Source: Microbacterium tenebrionis (GTDB lineage Bacteria > Actinomycetota > Actinomycetes > Actinomycetales > Microbacteriaceae). From it: a stretch of 64,000 nt of DNA. The translations under genes and the position numbers were made by a program. The stretch covers positions 124,001 through 188,000 of the forward strand of contig NZ_CAHJXQ010000003.1 of the NCBI RefSeq assembly GCF_903645325.1, given 5' to 3'. The notes beneath the pieces were generated by a model. That model worked only from the letters and a program-made list of their open reading frames with translations. It ran no database searches and had not been told where the DNA came from. Numbering within the stretch: position 1 is the stretch's first letter; every line of letters starts with the position of its first letter. Of the stretch, positions 36,348 through 47,912 are shown piece after piece.

Positions 36348-37648
36348 CAGAGACCCTCTTGATCGCAGGAGCCAGTGTCCTGGGCGCCGGCGGCGCCGAC
36401 ATCCTCGTCGAAGACGGAGTCATCACCGGGATCGGCACGGGACTCAGCCGTGACGGCGCCCGCGTGATCGACGCCGACGGACTCGTCGCGCTTCCCGGCC
36501 TCGTGGACCTGCACACCCACCTGCGCGAACCCGGATACGAGGCATCCGAGACGATCCTCACCGGTACCCGTGCTGCGGCGGCCGGCGGCTTCACCGCCGT
36601 CTTCGCCATGCCGAACACCTCTCCGGTCGCCGACTCGGCCGGCGTCGTCGAGCAGGAGCTCGCCCTCGCCGAGGCCGCCGGCTACGCCACCGTCCAGCCG
36701 ATCGGTGCGGTCACGGTGGGGCAGAAGGGCGAGCGCCTGGCCGAGCTCGGCGCCATGGCCGGGTCCCGAGCGAAGGTCCGGGTGTTCAGCGACGACGGGT
36801 TCTGCGTGTTCGATCCGCTGATCATGCGCCGTGCGCTCGAGTACGTGAAGTCCTTCGGCGGCGTCATCGCGCAGCACGCGCAGGACCCGCGCCTGACCGA
36901 GGGCGCGCAGATGAACGAGGGCGTCGTCTCGGCCGAACTCGGCCTCGCCGGCTGGCCCGCCGTCGCAGAGGAGTCGATCATCGCCAGAGACGTGCTCCTC
37001 GCCGAGCACGTCGGCTCCCGTCTGCACGTGTGCCACCTCTCCACGGCGGGTTCGGTCGACATCATCCGATGGGCCAAGAAGCGCGGCATCCAGGTGACTG
37101 CCGAGGTCACCCCGCATCACCTGCTCCTGACCGACGAGCTCGTCCGGGGCTACGACGCCCGTTACAAGGTCAACCCTCCGCTGCGCCGCGAGGAAGACGT
37201 CCTGGCCGTGCGCGAGGGCCTCGCGGACGGCACGATCGACGTCGTCGCCACCGACCACGCCCCGCACCCGGGCGAGAGCAAGGCGTGCGAGTGGCAGGCC
37301 GCCGCGAACGGCATGGTGGGGCTCGAGAGCGCCCTGCGCGTCGTGCACCAGTCGATGGTGCAGACGGGGCTGCTCGAGTGGGACGACGTCGCACGCGTGA
37401 TGAGTTCGGCCCCGGCGCGCATCGGGATGCTCGACGGGCACGGTGAGCCCCTCGAGGTCGGCCGTCCGGCGAACATCACGCTGTACGACTCCGCCGTCGC
37501 CGGCACGTTCACGCAGGCCGATCTGCACGGCCGCAGCGAGAACTCGCCGTACCTGGGCCGTGAGCTGCCCGGCCGCGTGGAGTGGACGATCCACAACGGC
37601 GTCGTCACCCTCGCCGAAGGCGCCGTCGCAGAGGAGCTGGTCCGATGA
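36344..37648 (+). CDS. pyrC: Dihydroorotase
   Basis: PyrC cyclises carbamoyl-aspartate to dihydroorotate in an amidohydrolase barrel. The 434-residue class I enzyme has the zinc ligands HTHLREPG (near residues 60-62), a histidine in VCHLSTAGS and VTPHHLLLT, and the catalytic aspartate in [13 protein letters not shown] start overlaps the pyrB stop (GTGA) and its stop overlaps the next ATG. Confidence 0.97.
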   Translation: MTETLLIAGASVLGAGGADILVEDGVITGIGTGLSRDGARVIDADGLVALPGLVDLHTHLREPGYEASETILTGTRAAAAGGFTAVFAMPNTSPVADSAGVVEQELALAEAAGYATVQPIGAVTVGQKGERLAELGAMAGSRAKVRVFSDDGFCVFDPLIMRRALEYVKSFGGVIAQHAQDPRLTEGAQMNEGVVSAELGLAGWPAVAEESIIARDVLLAEHVGSRLHVCHLSTAGSVDIIRWAKKRGIQVTAEVTPHHLLLTDELVRGYDARYKVNPPLRREEDVLAVREGLADGTIDVVATDHAPHPGESKACEWQAAANGMVGLESALRVVHQSMVQTGLLEWDDVARVMSSAPARIGMLDGHGEPLEVGRPANITLYDSAVAGTFTQADLHGRSENSPYLGRELPGRVEWTIHNGVVTLAEGAVAEELVR

Positions 37649-38154
37649 GCATGCGCGACCTCGCCGTCGCGATCACGATCGGCGTCGCCGTTCTGATCCT
37701 GCTGTCGATGGTCCTGGCCTGGCGACGACGAATGCGACGCGACGCGGTCTACACCGCGCCGCTGGGCGTGCCCGAGCACGCCGAGGTCCTCAGCCGGCAC
37801 GAGGTGCTGTACGTGTCGACGACGCGCCATGACGAGCCGCTCGAGCGCCTGGCGATCGCGCCGCTCGCGTACCGCGCACGCGGCGAGCTCGCCGTCACCG
37901 ACCGCGGAGCGGCGCTGTGCCTCGACGGGGCGCCCACGGTGTTCCTGTCGAAGGACAAGCTCGCCGGCGTCGACCGCGCCACCGTCACGATCGACCGGGT
38001 CGTCGAACCCGGCGGTCTCGTCCGCCTGTCCTGGAACGTGGATGCCGACACCATCGTCGACTCCTATCTGCGGTCCACCTCCGGGGCGCCGGACACCCTC
38101 ATCTCAGAGATTCAGCGGGTCATCCCCGCCAACCACACAGGAGCCACGTCTTGA
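37645..38154 (+). CDS. Membrane-anchored PH-like domain protein in the pyr operon
   Basis: This 169-residue protein has one N-terminal membrane helix (residues 4-25), a basic RRRMRR stretch and a soluble part rich in beta strands ([14 protein letters not shown], then [12 protein letters not shown]), reminiscent of PH-like domains as annotated for this operon position in other actinobacteria. It contains no catalytic motif that I can see. Its start overlaps the pyrC stop and its own stop overlaps the carA start, so it is translated as a full member of the pyr operon. Function is unknown. Confidence 0.8.
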   Translation: MSMRDLAVAITIGVAVLILLSMVLAWRRRMRRDAVYTAPLGVPEHAEVLSRHEVLYVSTTRHDEPLERLAIAPLAYRARGELAVTDRGAALCLDGAPTVFLSKDKLAGVDRATVTIDRVVEPGGLVRLSWNVDADTIVDSYLRSTSGAPDTLISEIQRVIPANHTGATS

Positions 38155-39317
38155 CCAGCTCGAACAGCACAGCGCGCCGGATGCCGGCCCCGGCCGTCCT
38201 CGTCCTCGAAGACGGCACCCGTCACACCGGCCGCGCGTACGGCGCCGAGGGGACCACGCTCGGCGAAGTCGTCTTCGCCACCGGCATGTCCGGCTACCAG
38301 GAGACGATCACCGACCCGTCCTACGCCGGCCAGATCCTGCTGCAGACCGCGCCGCACATCGGCAACACCGGCATGAACGACGAGGACCCTGAGTCCCGAC
38401 GCATCTGGGTGGCCGGCTACATCGTCCGCGACCCTTCGCGGGTCGTGTCGAACTGGCGGGCCAACGCATCGCTCGACGAGGCCCTCGTCCGCGACGGCAT
38501 CGTCGGCATCAGCGGCATCGACACCCGCGCGGTCACCAGGCATATCCGCTCCGCGGGCTCCATGCGCGGTGGCATCTTCTCGGGCACCGATGCAGACCTC
38601 GACCCCGAGGAGCAGCTGCGGCAGGTCGTCGAGGCGCCGCAGATGGCAGGGCAGAACCTCTCCTCGCAGGTGTCGGTCGACGTCGCGACCATCACCACGG
38701 CGATCGGGGAGCGCATCGGCAACCTCGCCGTCCTCGACCTCGGCGTCAAGCAGGCCACGATCGACAACCTCGCCGCTCGCGGGTTCGATGTGCACGTCCT
38801 GCCGCAGACGTCGACGATCGACGACATCCGGGCGGTCGACCCTGTCGCGGTGTTCTACTCGAACGGCCCCGGCGACCCGGCGGCGTCCGGCGACCACGTC
38901 GCGCTCCTGCGCGCCGTCCTCGACGAGGGGCTGCCGTTCTTCGGCATCTGCTTCGGCAACCAGCTGCTCGGGCGCGCCCTGGGCCTTGGCACCTACAAGC
39001 TGCCGTTCGGTCACCGCGGCATCAACCAGCCCGTGCTCGACAAGAGCACGGGCAAGGTCGAGATCACGGCTCACAACCACGGCTTCGCCGTCGACGCGCC
39101 GCTGGAAGGCGCGTTCGACAGCCCCAACGGATACGGCAAGGTCGAGGTCAGCCACGTGGGCCTCAACGACAACGTCGTCGAGGGACTTCGCGCCCTCGAC
39201 ATCCCGGCCTTCTCGGTGCAGTACCACCCCGAAGCCGCCGCCGGACCCCACGACGCAAACTACCTCTTCGACCGGTTCAAGGACATGGTCGTCGCACAGC
39301 AGGGAGACACCAAGTAA
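38151..39317 (+). CDS. carA: Carbamoyl phosphate synthase small subunit
   Basis: CarA hydrolyses glutamine and feeds ammonia to CarB. The 388-residue protein has the N-terminal domain ([18 protein letters not shown]) and a class I amidotransferase domain with the nucleophile in [12 protein letters not shown] and the His/Glu pair in [12 protein letters not shown] place the start at TTG 38151: it overlaps the preceding stop (TTGA), carries GGAG 8 bases upstream, and the first ATG (38181) would lie 10 codons further in. TTG is rare in this window. Confidence 0.94.
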   Translation: MTSSNSTARRMPAPAVLVLEDGTRHTGRAYGAEGTTLGEVVFATGMSGYQETITDPSYAGQILLQTAPHIGNTGMNDEDPESRRIWVAGYIVRDPSRVVSNWRANASLDEALVRDGIVGISGIDTRAVTRHIRSAGSMRGGIFSGTDADLDPEEQLRQVVEAPQMAGQNLSSQVSVDVATITTAIGERIGNLAVLDLGVKQATIDNLAARGFDVHVLPQTSTIDDIRAVDPVAVFYSNGPGDPAASGDHVALLRAVLDEGLPFFGICFGNQLLGRALGLGTYKLPFGHRGINQPVLDKSTGKVEITAHNHGFAVDAPLEGAFDSPNGYGKVEVSHVGLNDNVVEGLRALDIPAFSVQYHPEAAAGPHDANYLFDRFKDMVVAQQGDTK

Positions 39318-42300
39318 TGCCGAAGCGCGACGACATCAACTCCGTCCTCGTCATCGGGTCGGGCCCGATCGTCATCGGTCAGGCCTGCGAGTTCGACTAC
39401 TCCGGCACCCAGGCGTGCCGTGTGCTCCGCGAGGAGGGCGTTCGCGTCATCCTCGTCAACTCCAACCCGGCCACGATCATGACCGACCCGGGCTTCGCCG
39501 ACGCGACCTACATCGAGCCGATCACCCCCGAGGTCATCGAGACGATCATCGCCAAGGAGAAGCCCGACGCGATCCTGCCGACCCTGGGCGGTCAGACCGC
39601 GCTGAACGCGGCGATGGCCCTCGACAAGCAGGGCATCCTCGCCAAGTACGACGTCGAGCTCATCGGCGCGAAGGTCGAGGCGATCGAGAAGGGCGAGGAC
39701 CGCCAGATCTTCAAGGAGCTCGTCCTCGAAGCGGGAGCGGATGTCGCGGCATCCGTCATCTGCCACAGCATGGACGAGCTGCTCGCGGGCGCCGAGAAGC
39801 TCGGCTACCCGCTCGTCGTCCGCCCGAGCTTCACCATGGGCGGGCTCGGATCCGGCTTCGCCTACGACGAGGAGGACCTCCGTCGCATCGGCGGCGCTGG
39901 CCTCCACGACTCGCCGACGAACGAGGTGCTGCTCGAGGAGTCGATCCTCGGGTGGAAGGAGTACGAGCTCGAGCTCATGCGCGACACGGCCGACAACACG
40001 GTCGTCGTCTGCTCCATCGAGAACGTGGACCCCGTCGGCGTGCACACCGGCGACTCGATCACGGTCGCACCGGCGCTCACGCTGACCGACCGCGAGTACC
40101 AGAAGATGCGCGACATCGGCATCGACATCATCCGCGCCGTCGGCGTGGACACCGGCGGATGCAACATCCAGTTCGCAGTCAACCCCGAGAACGGTCGCAT
40201 CATCGTCATCGAGATGAACCCGCGCGTCTCTCGGTCCTCGGCGCTGGCGTCGAAGGCCACCGGCTTCCCGATCGCCAAGCTCGCCGCCAAGCTCGCACTC
40301 GGCTACCGTCTCGACGAGATCCCGAACGACATCACGGGCGTGACGCCGGCGAGCTTCGAGCCGACCCTCGACTACGTCGTGGTCAAGGTGCCCCGCTTCG
40401 CCTTCGAGAAGTTCCCCGCGGCGGATGCCACGCTCACGACCACCATGAAGTCCGTCGGCGAAGCCATGGCGATCGGCCGCAACTACGCCACCGCGCTGCA
40501 GAAGGCGCTCCGCTCGCTCGAGAAGCGCGGTTCGAGCTTCCACTGGGGCGAGGAGACCCGGAGCGTCGACGAGCTGCTCGAGATCTCGAAGACCCCGACA
40601 GACGGCCGCATCGTCACGCTGCAGCAGGCGCTGCGCAAGGGCGCGACGATCGAGCAGGCCTTCGAGGCCACGGCGATCGACCCGTGGTTCCTCGACCAGA
40701 TCGTGCTGATCAACGAGGTCGCAGAGACGGTCCGCGCCGCCGAGGAACTCAGCGCCGACGTGCTGCGCTACGCCAAGGAGCACGGCTTCTCCGACGCGCA
40801 GATCGCGCAGCTCCGGGGCGAGGACGAGGCGGAGATCCGCGGCGTCCGGCACGCGCTGGGCATCCGCCCGGTCTACAAGACGGTGGACACGTGCGCGGGC
40901 GAGTTTCCGGCGCTGACCCCGTACCACTACTCGAGCTACGACTTCGAGACCGAGGTGTCGCCGTCAGAGCGCACCAAGGTCGTCATCATCGGCTCGGGCC
41001 CCAACCGCATCGGGCAGGGCGTCGAGTTCGACTACTCGTGCGTGCACGCGTCGTTCGCACTGTCGGATGCCGGGTACGAGACCGTCATGGTCAACTGCAA
41101 CCCCGAGACGGTGTCCACCGACTACGACACCTCTGACCGCCTGTACTTCGAGCCGCTGACGCTCGAGGACGTGCTCGAGGTGCTCGACGCGGAGGCCGCC
41201 AGCGGAACCATCCTCGGCGTCGTCTGCCAGCTGGGCGGTCAGACCCCGCTCGGACTCGCCAAGGGCATCGAGGCGGCCGGCTACACGGTGCTCGGCACGA
41301 GCCCGGCAGCCATCGACATCGCCGAGGAGCGCGAGCTGTTCTCGCAGCTGCTCGCCTCGGCCGGCCTCGTGGCACCCCGACACGGCACGGCGATCGATGT
41401 CGAGGGCGCCGTCGCGATCGCGGAGGACATCGGGTACCCGGTGCTCGTCCGCCCGAGCTTCGTCCTCGGCGGGCGCGGCATGGAGATCGTCTACGACACC
41501 CCGAGCCTGCGCGACTACTTCGTGCGCACCGCCGGCGAGGTCATCGTCGGTCCTGGCACGCCGCTGCTCGTCGACCGCTTCCTCGATGACGCGATCGAGC
41601 TGGACGTCGATGCGCTGTACGACGGCACCGAGCTGTACATCGGCGGCGTCATGGAGCATCTCGAGGAGGCCGGCATCCACTCCGGCGACTCCAGCTGCAC
41701 CCTGCCGCCGGTCTCGCTCGGCCGCAGCGACGTCGACCGGGTCCGCGAGGCGACCCTGGCGATCGCCGAGGGCGTGGGCGTGCGGGGCCTGCTGAACGTG
41801 CAGTTCGCGATCAGCGCCGGCGTGCTCTACGTGATCGAGGCCAACCCGCGCGCCAGTCGCACGGTGCCGTTCGTCTCGAAGGCCCTGGGCATCCCGATGG
41901 CGAAGGCCGCCAGCCGCATCATGGCCGGCGCCACGATCGCCGAGCTCAAGTCCGAGGGGCTGCTCCCCGCCGCCGACGGATCGCGGGTGCCGATGGACGC
42001 GCCCGTTTCCGTCAAGGAGGCCGTGCTGCCGTTCAAGCGGTTCCGCACCAAGGACGGCAAGATCGTCGACTCGGTCCTCGGTCCTGAGATGCGCTCGACC
42101 GGCGAGGTCATGGGCATCGACAAGGACTTCCCGACAGCGTTCGCGAAGAGCCAGGCCGCGGCCTACGGCGGCATGCCGACCTCGGGCACCGTGTTCATCT
42201 CGGTCGCCGATGCCGACAAGCGCGCCGTGATCCTGCCGGCGCACCGCCTGCAGCAGCTCGGCTTCACGCTGGTGGCGACCGAGGGCACGGCCGAGATCCT

Positions 42301-42604
42301 CTCCCGCAACGGCATCCCTGTGACGGTCGTCTCGAAGTTCAGCGAGACGCAGTCGTCGGGCGGCGAGAACATCGTCGACCTCATCAACGACGGCCGGATC
42401 GACATCGTGGTGAACACGCCCTCCGGCGGTGCTGCACGCGCCGACGGCTACGAGATCCGCGCCGCGGCCGTCGCGGCCGACAAGGCCCTGTTCACGACCA
42501 TGGCGGTGCTCGGCGCCGCCGTGAGCGGAATGGATGCCGCCGATGAGGGCTTCGAGGTCAGGAGCCTGCAGGAGTACGCGCTCGACCGTCAGGCGGCGCT
42601 GTGA
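39317..42604 (+). CDS. carB: Carbamoyl phosphate synthase large subunit
   Basis: CarB makes carbamoyl phosphate from bicarbonate, ammonia and two ATP, for arginine and pyrimidines. The 1095-residue protein has the two ATP-grasp halves (about residues 1-550 and 551-935; each begins with an IGSGP motif, e.g. [20 protein letters not shown] and [20 protein letters not shown]) and a C-terminal allosteric MGS-like domain (about 945-1095). Starts with the ATG overlapping the carA stop by one base (TAATG). Its end overlaps pyrF by 4 bases. Confidence 0.98.
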   Translation: MPKRDDINSVLVIGSGPIVIGQACEFDYSGTQACRVLREEGVRVILVNSNPATIMTDPGFADATYIEPITPEVIETIIAKEKPDAILPTLGGQTALNAAMALDKQGILAKYDVELIGAKVEAIEKGEDRQIFKELVLEAGADVAASVICHSMDELLAGAEKLGYPLVVRPSFTMGGLGSGFAYDEEDLRRIGGAGLHDSPTNEVLLEESILGWKEYELELMRDTADNTVVVCSIENVDPVGVHTGDSITVAPALTLTDREYQKMRDIGIDIIRAVGVDTGGCNIQFAVNPENGRIIVIEMNPRVSRSSALASKATGFPIAKLAAKLALGYRLDEIPNDITGVTPASFEPTLDYVVVKVPRFAFEKFPAADATLTTTMKSVGEAMAIGRNYATALQKALRSLEKRGSSFHWGEETRSVDELLEISKTPTDGRIVTLQQALRKGATIEQAFEATAIDPWFLDQIVLINEVAETVRAAEELSADVLRYAKEHGFSDAQIAQLRGEDEAEIRGVRHALGIRPVYKTVDTCAGEFPALTPYHYSSYDFETEVSPSERTKVVIIGSGPNRIGQGVEFDYSCVHASFALSDAGYETVMVNCNPETVSTDYDTSDRLYFEPLTLEDVLEVLDAEAASGTILGVVCQLGGQTPLGLAKGIEAAGYTVLGTSPAAIDIAEERELFSQLLASAGLVAPRHGTAIDVEGAVAIAEDIGYPVLVRPSFVLGGRGMEIVYDTPSLRDYFVRTAGEVIVGPGTPLLVDRFLDDAIELDVDALYDGTELYIGGVMEHLEEAGIHSGDSSCTLPPVSLGRSDVDRVREATLAIAEGVGVRGLLNVQFAISAGVLYVIEANPRASRTVPFVSKALGIPMAKAASRIMAGATIAELKSEGLLPAADGSRVPMDAPVSVKEAVLPFKRFRTKDGKIVDSVLGPEMRSTGEVMGIDKDFPTAFAKSQAAAYGGMPTSGTVFISVADADKRAVILPAHRLQQLGFTLVATEGTAEILSRNGIPVTVVSKFSETQSSGGENIVDLINDGRIDIVVNTPSGGAARADGYEIRAAAVAADKALFTTMAVLGAAVSGMDAADEGFEVRSLQEYALDRQAAL

Positions 42605-43446
42605 CAGCGAGCTTCGGAGAGCGGACCCGTGCGGCGCTGGCCGCGCGCGGTCCGCTGTGCGTCGGCATCGACCCGCATGCGGCACTCCTGTCGGCGTGGG
42701 GCGTCGGCGACACCGCCGCCGGCGCGCGCGAGTTCGGACTGCGCGCGGTGGATGCCGCGGCCGACCGCGTCGGCGTCGTCAAGCCGCAGGTGTCGTTCTT
42801 CGAGCGCTTCGGATCGGCCGGCTTCGCCGCCCTCGAGGACGTTCTGCGGGAGGCACGGGATGCCGGACTCCTCGTGATCGCGGACGCCAAGCGCGGCGAC
42901 ATCGGCACCACGATGGACGCGTACGCCGAGGCCTGGCTGACGCGCGGTTCGCCGCTCGAAGCGGACGCCGTGACGGTCAACCCGTATCTTGGCGTCGGCG
43001 CACTGGAGAGCACGTTCGCGCTGGCGGAGGAGCACGGAAAGGGCGCATTCGTCCTCGCCGCGACGAGCAACCCGGATGCCGGCACGGTACAGCGCGCCCG
43101 TTCCGAGTCCGGCAACACGATCTCCGCCGCCGTCGTGGCCGAGGTCAGCGCACGCAACGCGGGCACTACGGCCGAGGGGGAGTGGGCGAGCCTCGGCCTC
43201 GTCATCGGCGCCACCGTCGACTGGGCGCACGCGGGTCTGTCGCCGTTCACGCCTCCGGCCCCGATCCTGGCACCGGGATTCGGCGCGCAGGGCGCGGGAC
43301 CCGACGACCTCGTCTCACGCTTCGGCACGAGCGCACCGCTGGTCATCGCATCCGAGAGCCGCAGCATCCTCCAGGCGGGGCCCACGGGCATCGCCGCAGC
43401 GATCGACGCCCGCGTCGACGAGTACCGCAGGAGGGCCGATGCCTGA
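42601..43446 (+). CDS. pyrF: Orotidine 5'-phosphate decarboxylase
   Basis: PyrF decarboxylates OMP to UMP, the last step of the pathway. The 281-residue protein is of the longer class 2 type, with the catalytic Lys/Asp tetrad region in [17 protein letters not shown] and the phosphate-binding end at [16 protein letters not shown] start overlaps the carB stop. It ends 5 bases into the mIHF-Gmk gene. pyrD and pyrE are not in the window. Confidence 0.96.
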   Translation: MTASFGERTRAALAARGPLCVGIDPHAALLSAWGVGDTAAGAREFGLRAVDAAADRVGVVKPQVSFFERFGSAGFAALEDVLREARDAGLLVIADAKRGDIGTTMDAYAEAWLTRGSPLEADAVTVNPYLGVGALESTFALAEEHGKGAFVLAATSNPDAGTVQRARSESGNTISAAVVAEVSARNAGTTAEGEWASLGLVIGATVDWAHAGLSPFTPPAPILAPGFGAQGAGPDDLVSRFGTSAPLVIASESRSILQAGPTGIAAAIDARVDEYRRRADA

Positions 43447-44344
43447 GCGCAGCGTCCCCGAGGTCGACCGCGCGGCTGCCGCGCGCAGGGCGGTCGAACG
43501 CCGTCAGGCCCGAGCATCCCTCAAGCGCGACCTCGGCATGCGGGTCACGACGCCGCAGACGGTCGCCGAGCTGGCCTTCGCCGATGCGGACTCCGTCGCC
43601 GGCTCCATGCGGGTGACCGACTTCCTCCTCGCCCTCCCGGCGATCGGCGTCGGCAAGCGCGACCGGATCCTCGCGGAGCTCGACATCTCGCCGGTGAAGC
43701 GACTGGGCGGGCTCGGCGTGCGCCAGCGAGCCAGCCTCATGCACTGGCTGGACGAGCGTTTCCCCCCACCGGAGCCGCGCACGGGGCGCAGCCGGCTGCT
43801 CGTTCTGGCCGGACCCACGGCCGTGGGCAAGGCCACAGTCGCCGCGCACATCCGCGAGAATCACCCCGAGATCCACCTGTCGGTGTCGGCGACGACCCGC
43901 GCACCGCGCCCCGGCGAGATCGACGGCGTGCACTACTACTTCGTCGACGACGCCGAGTTCGACCGGCTCATCGCGGAAGGCGAGCTCCTGGAGTACGCCG
44001 TCGTGCACAACAAGTCGCGCTACGGCACGCCGCGTGCACCGATCGACGCCGCCCTCGCCGAGGGCCGGACGGTGCTCCTCGAGATCGATCTGCAGGGGGC
44101 GCGCCAGGTGCGCGCCGCGGAACCCTCGGCGACGCTGATCTTCCTCCTGCCGCCGACCTGGGACGAACTGGTGCACCGACTCGTCGGCCGGGGCACGGAG
44201 AACGAGGAGGAGCGCGCCCGTCGCCTGCGCACGGCGAAGGTCGAACTGGCCGCTCAGAGCGAGTTCGATTACCGCATCGTGAACGAGGATGTCGCCGCCG
44301 CCGCGCGCGAGGTCGTAGAATTGTCTGAGGCACCAGCGCGCTGA
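43439..44344 (+). CDS. gmk: mIHF-like / guanylate kinase fusion
   Basis: This 301-residue protein fuses two functions. Residues 1-105 match actinobacterial integration host factor (mIHF), with [21 protein letters not shown] and the helix-two-turn-helix-like [12 protein letters not shown]. Residues about 118-300 are guanylate kinase, with [20 protein letters not shown] and Y-G-T/P-x-A substrate segments. The P-loop reads GPTAVGKAT (125-133): the Ser/Thr usually after the lysine is Ala, and Thr follows it. In mycobacteria mihF and gmk are separate neighbours, so the fusion puts a nucleoid protein and GMP phosphorylation in one chain. It follows pyrF and precedes rpoZ. Confidence 0.9.
   Translation: MPERSVPEVDRAAAARRAVERRQARASLKRDLGMRVTTPQTVAELAFADADSVAGSMRVTDFLLALPAIGVGKRDRILAELDISPVKRLGGLGVRQRASLMHWLDERFPPPEPRTGRSRLLVLAGPTAVGKATVAAHIRENHPEIHLSVSATTRAPRPGEIDGVHYYFVDDAEFDRLIAEGELLEYAVVHNKSRYGTPRAPIDAALAEGRTVLLEIDLQGARQVRAAEPSATLIFLLPPTWDELVHRLVGRGTENEEERARRLRTAKVELAAQSEFDYRIVNEDVAAAAREVVELSEAPAR
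44316..44321 (+). promoter_or_regulatory. Predicted -10 element for rpoZ
   Basis: TAGAAT near the gmk 3' end would start transcription near 44328, with a leader of about 84 nt before the rpoZ ATG. The 66-base gap before rpoZ carries the ribosome site GGAGGT. Confidence 0.4.
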
Positions 44345-44410
44345 TCCCTCTCGCGCGCCCGCCGATTCGACTTTCGCGACGAACCCGTCGCCTGATCTGG
44401 AGGTCCCACC

Positions 44411-44668
44411 ATGGCCGGACACCACACCAAGGGCATCATCGACCCGCCCATCGACAACCTGCTCGACCGCGTCGAGTCGAAGTACGAGCTGGTCATCTAC
44501 GCGTCCAAGCGCGCGCGCCAGATCAACGACTACTACGCAGACCTCCACGAGGGCAACCTGTTCGACAACGTGGGCCCGCTCGTCGACTCGTCCGTCGAGG
44601 ACAAGCCGCTGACCATCGCGCTGCACGAGATCAACGAGGACAAGCTGCGCCTTCGCCACGCTGAGTGA
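44411..44668 (+). CDS. rpoZ: RNA polymerase omega subunit
   Basis: Omega helps assemble the beta' subunit and, in some bacteria, takes part in the ppGpp response. The 85-residue protein has the conserved core [20 protein letters not shown] and [13 protein letters not shown]. Following gmk and preceding metK is the standard order. GGAGGT sits 6 bases before the ATG. The stop is at 44666-44668. Confidence 0.96.
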   Translation: MAGHHTKGIIDPPIDNLLDRVESKYELVIYASKRARQINDYYADLHEGNLFDNVGPLVDSSVEDKPLTIALHEINEDKLRLRHAE

Positions 44669-44682
44669 AGGCGCCCTCCTCG

Positions 44683-45879
44683 ATGAGCGCGCTGCGCCTT
44701 TTCACGTCTGAATCCGTCACCGAGGGGCACCCCGACAAGATCTGCGACCAGATCTCGGACAGCATCCTCGACGGACTGATCGCCAAGGACCCGGCGTCGC
44801 GCGTCGCGGTGGAGACGCTCGTCACCACCGGGCTCGTGCACGTCGCGGGCGAGATCCGCACCGAGGCGTACGTCGACATCCCGACCATCGTCCGCGAGGT
44901 CGTGAGCGGCATCGGCTACACCTCCAGCGAGACCGGCTTCGACGGCGACTCGTGCGGCGTGAGCGTCTCGGTGGGGGAGCAGTCCAGCGACATCGCGCAC
45001 GGCGTCGACCTCGCACAGGAGCACCGAGACGGATCGTCCAGCGACGCCCTGGATGGCCTCGGTGCCGGCGACCAGGGCATCATGTTCGGCTTCGCGACGG
45101 TCGAGACGCCCGAGCTCATGCCGATGGCCGGTCACACGGCGCACCGCATCGCCGAGCGTCTCACCGAGGTGCGTCGCTCCGGTGAGCTCGGGTTCCTGCG
45201 CCCCGACGGCAAAACCCAGGTCACACTCGGCTACGAGGGCTTCACGCCGAAGACGATCGACGCAGTCGTGCTCTCGACGCAGCACCACCCCGACATCTCG
45301 CAGGACGAGCTCAAGGAGCAGGTCCGGCGACTCGTGATCGATCCTGTGCTCGAGAACACCGGACTCGAGATGCCGTCGTCCGACCGCTACTTCATCAACC
45401 CCGCCGGGCCCTTCGTCACGGGCGGCCCGAAGGGGGACGCCGGTCTCACGGGCCGCAAGATCATCATCGACACCTACGGGGGAGCCGCCCGTCACGGCGG
45501 CGGCGCGTTCAGCGGCAAGGACCCGTCGAAGGTCGACCGCTCCGGCGCCTACGCCATGCGCTGGGTGGCCAAGAACGCGGTGGCCGCAGGTCTCGCCGAC
45601 CGGCTCGAGGTGCAGGTCGCCTACGCCATCGGCGTCGCGCGGCCCGTCGGACTCTACGTCGAGACGTTCGGCACCGGCAAGGTGTCGGACGAGGTGATCA
45701 CGAATGCGATCCGCGAAGTCTTCGACCTGCGGCCGCAGGCGATCATCGAAGAGCTCGATCTGCTGCGTCCGATCTACCGTCAGACGGCCGCGTACGGTCA
45801 CTTCGGCCGCGAACTGCCCGAGTTCACCTGGGAGCGCACGGACAGAGCCTCCGACCTGCGCCGCGCCGCGGGGCTGTAA
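44683..45879 (+). CDS. metK: S-adenosylmethionine synthetase
   Basis: MetK makes S-adenosylmethionine from methionine and ATP. The 398-residue protein starts [20 protein letters not shown] and has the nonapeptide-like [13 protein letters not shown] and the P-loop-like [17 protein letters not shown] prefer the ATG at 44683 with GAAGG upstream; a GTG at 44665 overlapping the rpoZ stop would add 6 residues and has no ribosome site. SAM made here serves the 16S methyltransferase RsmB encoded nearby and many others. Confidence 0.96.
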   Translation: MSALRLFTSESVTEGHPDKICDQISDSILDGLIAKDPASRVAVETLVTTGLVHVAGEIRTEAYVDIPTIVREVVSGIGYTSSETGFDGDSCGVSVSVGEQSSDIAHGVDLAQEHRDGSSSDALDGLGAGDQGIMFGFATVETPELMPMAGHTAHRIAERLTEVRRSGELGFLRPDGKTQVTLGYEGFTPKTIDAVVLSTQHHPDISQDELKEQVRRLVIDPVLENTGLEMPSSDRYFINPAGPFVTGGPKGDAGLTGRKIIIDTYGGAARHGGGAFSGKDPSKVDRSGAYAMRWVAKNAVAAGLADRLEVQVAYAIGVARPVGLYVETFGTGKVSDEVITNAIREVFDLRPQAIIEELDLLRPIYRQTAAYGHFGRELPEFTWERTDRASDLRRAAGL

Positions 45880-45922
45880 TGCTCGCGCGCGGGGAGCGCA
45901 CGCACCGGCACCAGGGGCTGCG

Positions 45923-47861
45923 GTGAGCCGGCGAATCGCGCGGGTGCTGCTCGACTCGCCGCTGCCGCAGCTCGATCGCCTGTTCGACTACGTCCTCCTG
46001 GACGAGCTCGGCGAGGTGCCCATCGGTGCCCGCGTCCGCGTGCCGCTGCGCACAGCCGGCCGCATGGTCGACGCGTTCGTCGTCGAACTGGACACCGAGA
46101 GCGACACCGAACGCGCGCTGTCCACCGTCGAGAGCGTGGTCTCACCGGTTCCCGTGCTCCCCGAGCGCCTGTACCGGCTGGCGCGCCGCGTCGCGGATCG
46201 CGCGGCCGGTTCGGCATCCGACGTTCTGCGCCTGGTCATCCCCAAGCGTCAGGTCCGCGTCGAGAAGGCGTGGAAGGCGGATGCCGTCGCCGGGACGCCG
46301 TCCGATGAGGCACGCGAGCGGGCGGATGCGGTCCTCGCCGAGTACGCCGGACTCGCGGCGCTGCTCGACGAACGCGGCCGCGGTGCGGTCGAGGCTGTAC
46401 CCGGGGTCACAGGCGACGCGCTGCCGTGGGCCCGCCTGCTCTCGGCCGCGGCATCCGCGGTGCTGGCATCCGGCGCATCCGTCATCCTCGCGGTACCCGA
46501 TCACCGCGACCTCGACCGGCTGCTGACGTCGCTTTCGGACTTCGTCCCCGAAGACGCGATCGTCCGCCATGACTCCCGGCAGACCAATCCCGAGCGCTAC
46601 CGGGGGTTCCTGCGCACGCTCGAGGACGCACCGTGCATCGTCGTCGGCAACCGGTCCGCCGTGTACGCGCCGGTGCATGCCGGACTCGTCGCCGTCTGGG
46701 ACGACGGCGACCCGCTCTACAGCGAACCGCTCGCCCCGTACGTGCACGCGCGGGACGCCGTGCTCGTCCGCCAGGAGCAGGAGGGATCGGCGCTGCTGTT
46801 CGCCGGCCACACGCGCACGAGCGATGTCGAGCGCCTCGTGCAGCGCGGCTGGCTCGCCGATGTCCGCGCCGAGCGGCGGGTGACGCCGCGCATCGTGCTG
46901 AGCAGCCCGCAGGAGATGGAGCAGCCGGCTCAGCGCGTGCACTCCGGCGCTTTCACCGCGGCTCGAGCCGCGATCGCGGAGGGACCTGTCCTCGTTCAGG
47001 TCGCGCGTCCCGGCTTCGCACCGACGCTGGTGTGCGCGGACTGCCGGGCACCGGCCCGGCGCCCATTGCGGCGGCCCGCTGGGGGCGGCGCATCGCGGCG
47101 CGGTGCCGGTGTGCGGGTGGTGCGGCCGCGCGGGGCTCGCCTGGCATTGCCCGTCCTGCTCCTCCACGCAGCTGCGCCTCGCGGCATCCGGCAGCGAGCG
47201 CACCGCCGATGAGCTCGGCCGGGCGTTCCCCGGCGTACGCGTGATCGTCGCCGATGGCGCGCACCCCGTGGAGCACGTCTCCGACAAGCCCGCCCTCGTC
47301 ATCGCCACCCGCGGGGCGGAGCCGATCGCCGCGGGCGGATACCGGGCTGTGCTGCTGCTGGACGGCTCGCGCATGCTGCAGGCGCCCGACCTGCGGATCG
47401 GCGAATCCTGCCTGCGGTGGTGGTCGAATGCGGCCGCCCTCGCAGCTCCCGGGGCCCCGATCCACCTCGTCGGCGTCGACGGACCCGTCGGACGGGCTCT
47501 GGCGACGTGGACGCAACCGGCGTACGCGCGTTCCGAGCTCGAGAGCAGAGCACCCCTGCACCTGCCGCCCGCGACCCGCGTCGCCCTCGTCGAAGGCGTA
47601 CCGGCATCCGTGGCGCGCGCACTCGAGGATCTGCGCAGATTGCACCTGCCGACCGATGCCGTGCTCGGTCCCGTGCCCGTCGAGGGCGAGGACGGCCGCG
47701 TACGCGCCCTCGTGAGGTTCGAGTACGCCGCGGGCCCGTCCGTGGCGACGACGCTGCGCGCCGCCGTCGTCGCGGAGGCGGTCAAGCGACGACGCGGACG
47801 CGGTCAGAGCAACCGCGTGCCGCTCTCGGTGCGCCTCGATATGCTCGATCCCGAGCTGTGA
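45923..47861 (+). pseudogene. priA: Primosomal protein N' (PriA), frameshifted
   Basis: PriA restarts stalled forks; actinobacterial versions, like this one, lack a normal Walker A helicase motor. Frame one from GTG 45923 runs through CADC to 47212 but loses sense after CRAPARR at about 47059; the true sequence continues in the frame of 47103-47861 (CGWCGRAGLAWHCPSC and onwards). Inserting the two bases TG between 47059 and 47060 restores CAHCGG, so that four CxxC pairs of the zinc-binding region (CADC, CAHC, CGWC, CPSC) line up. The repaired protein would be 646 residues. Either a 2-base deletion or an assembly error. Next genes fmt and rsmB are intact. Confidence 0.88.
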
Positions 47862-47912
47862 TCGCCGTGGCGATCCACCCCACGTGAGAACCCATCCTTC
47901 CGGAGCACCTTC

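Noticed and set aside
44665..44682. GTG at 44665 as the metK start, overlapping the rpoZ stop
   Set aside because: It has no ribosome site and adds residues not seen before the conserved LRLFTSESV start; the ATG at 44683 is better.
45923..47861. Absence of a Walker A motif in PriA as evidence of decay
   Set aside because: Actinobacterial PriA normally lacks the helicase motor, so only the frameshift counts as a defect.
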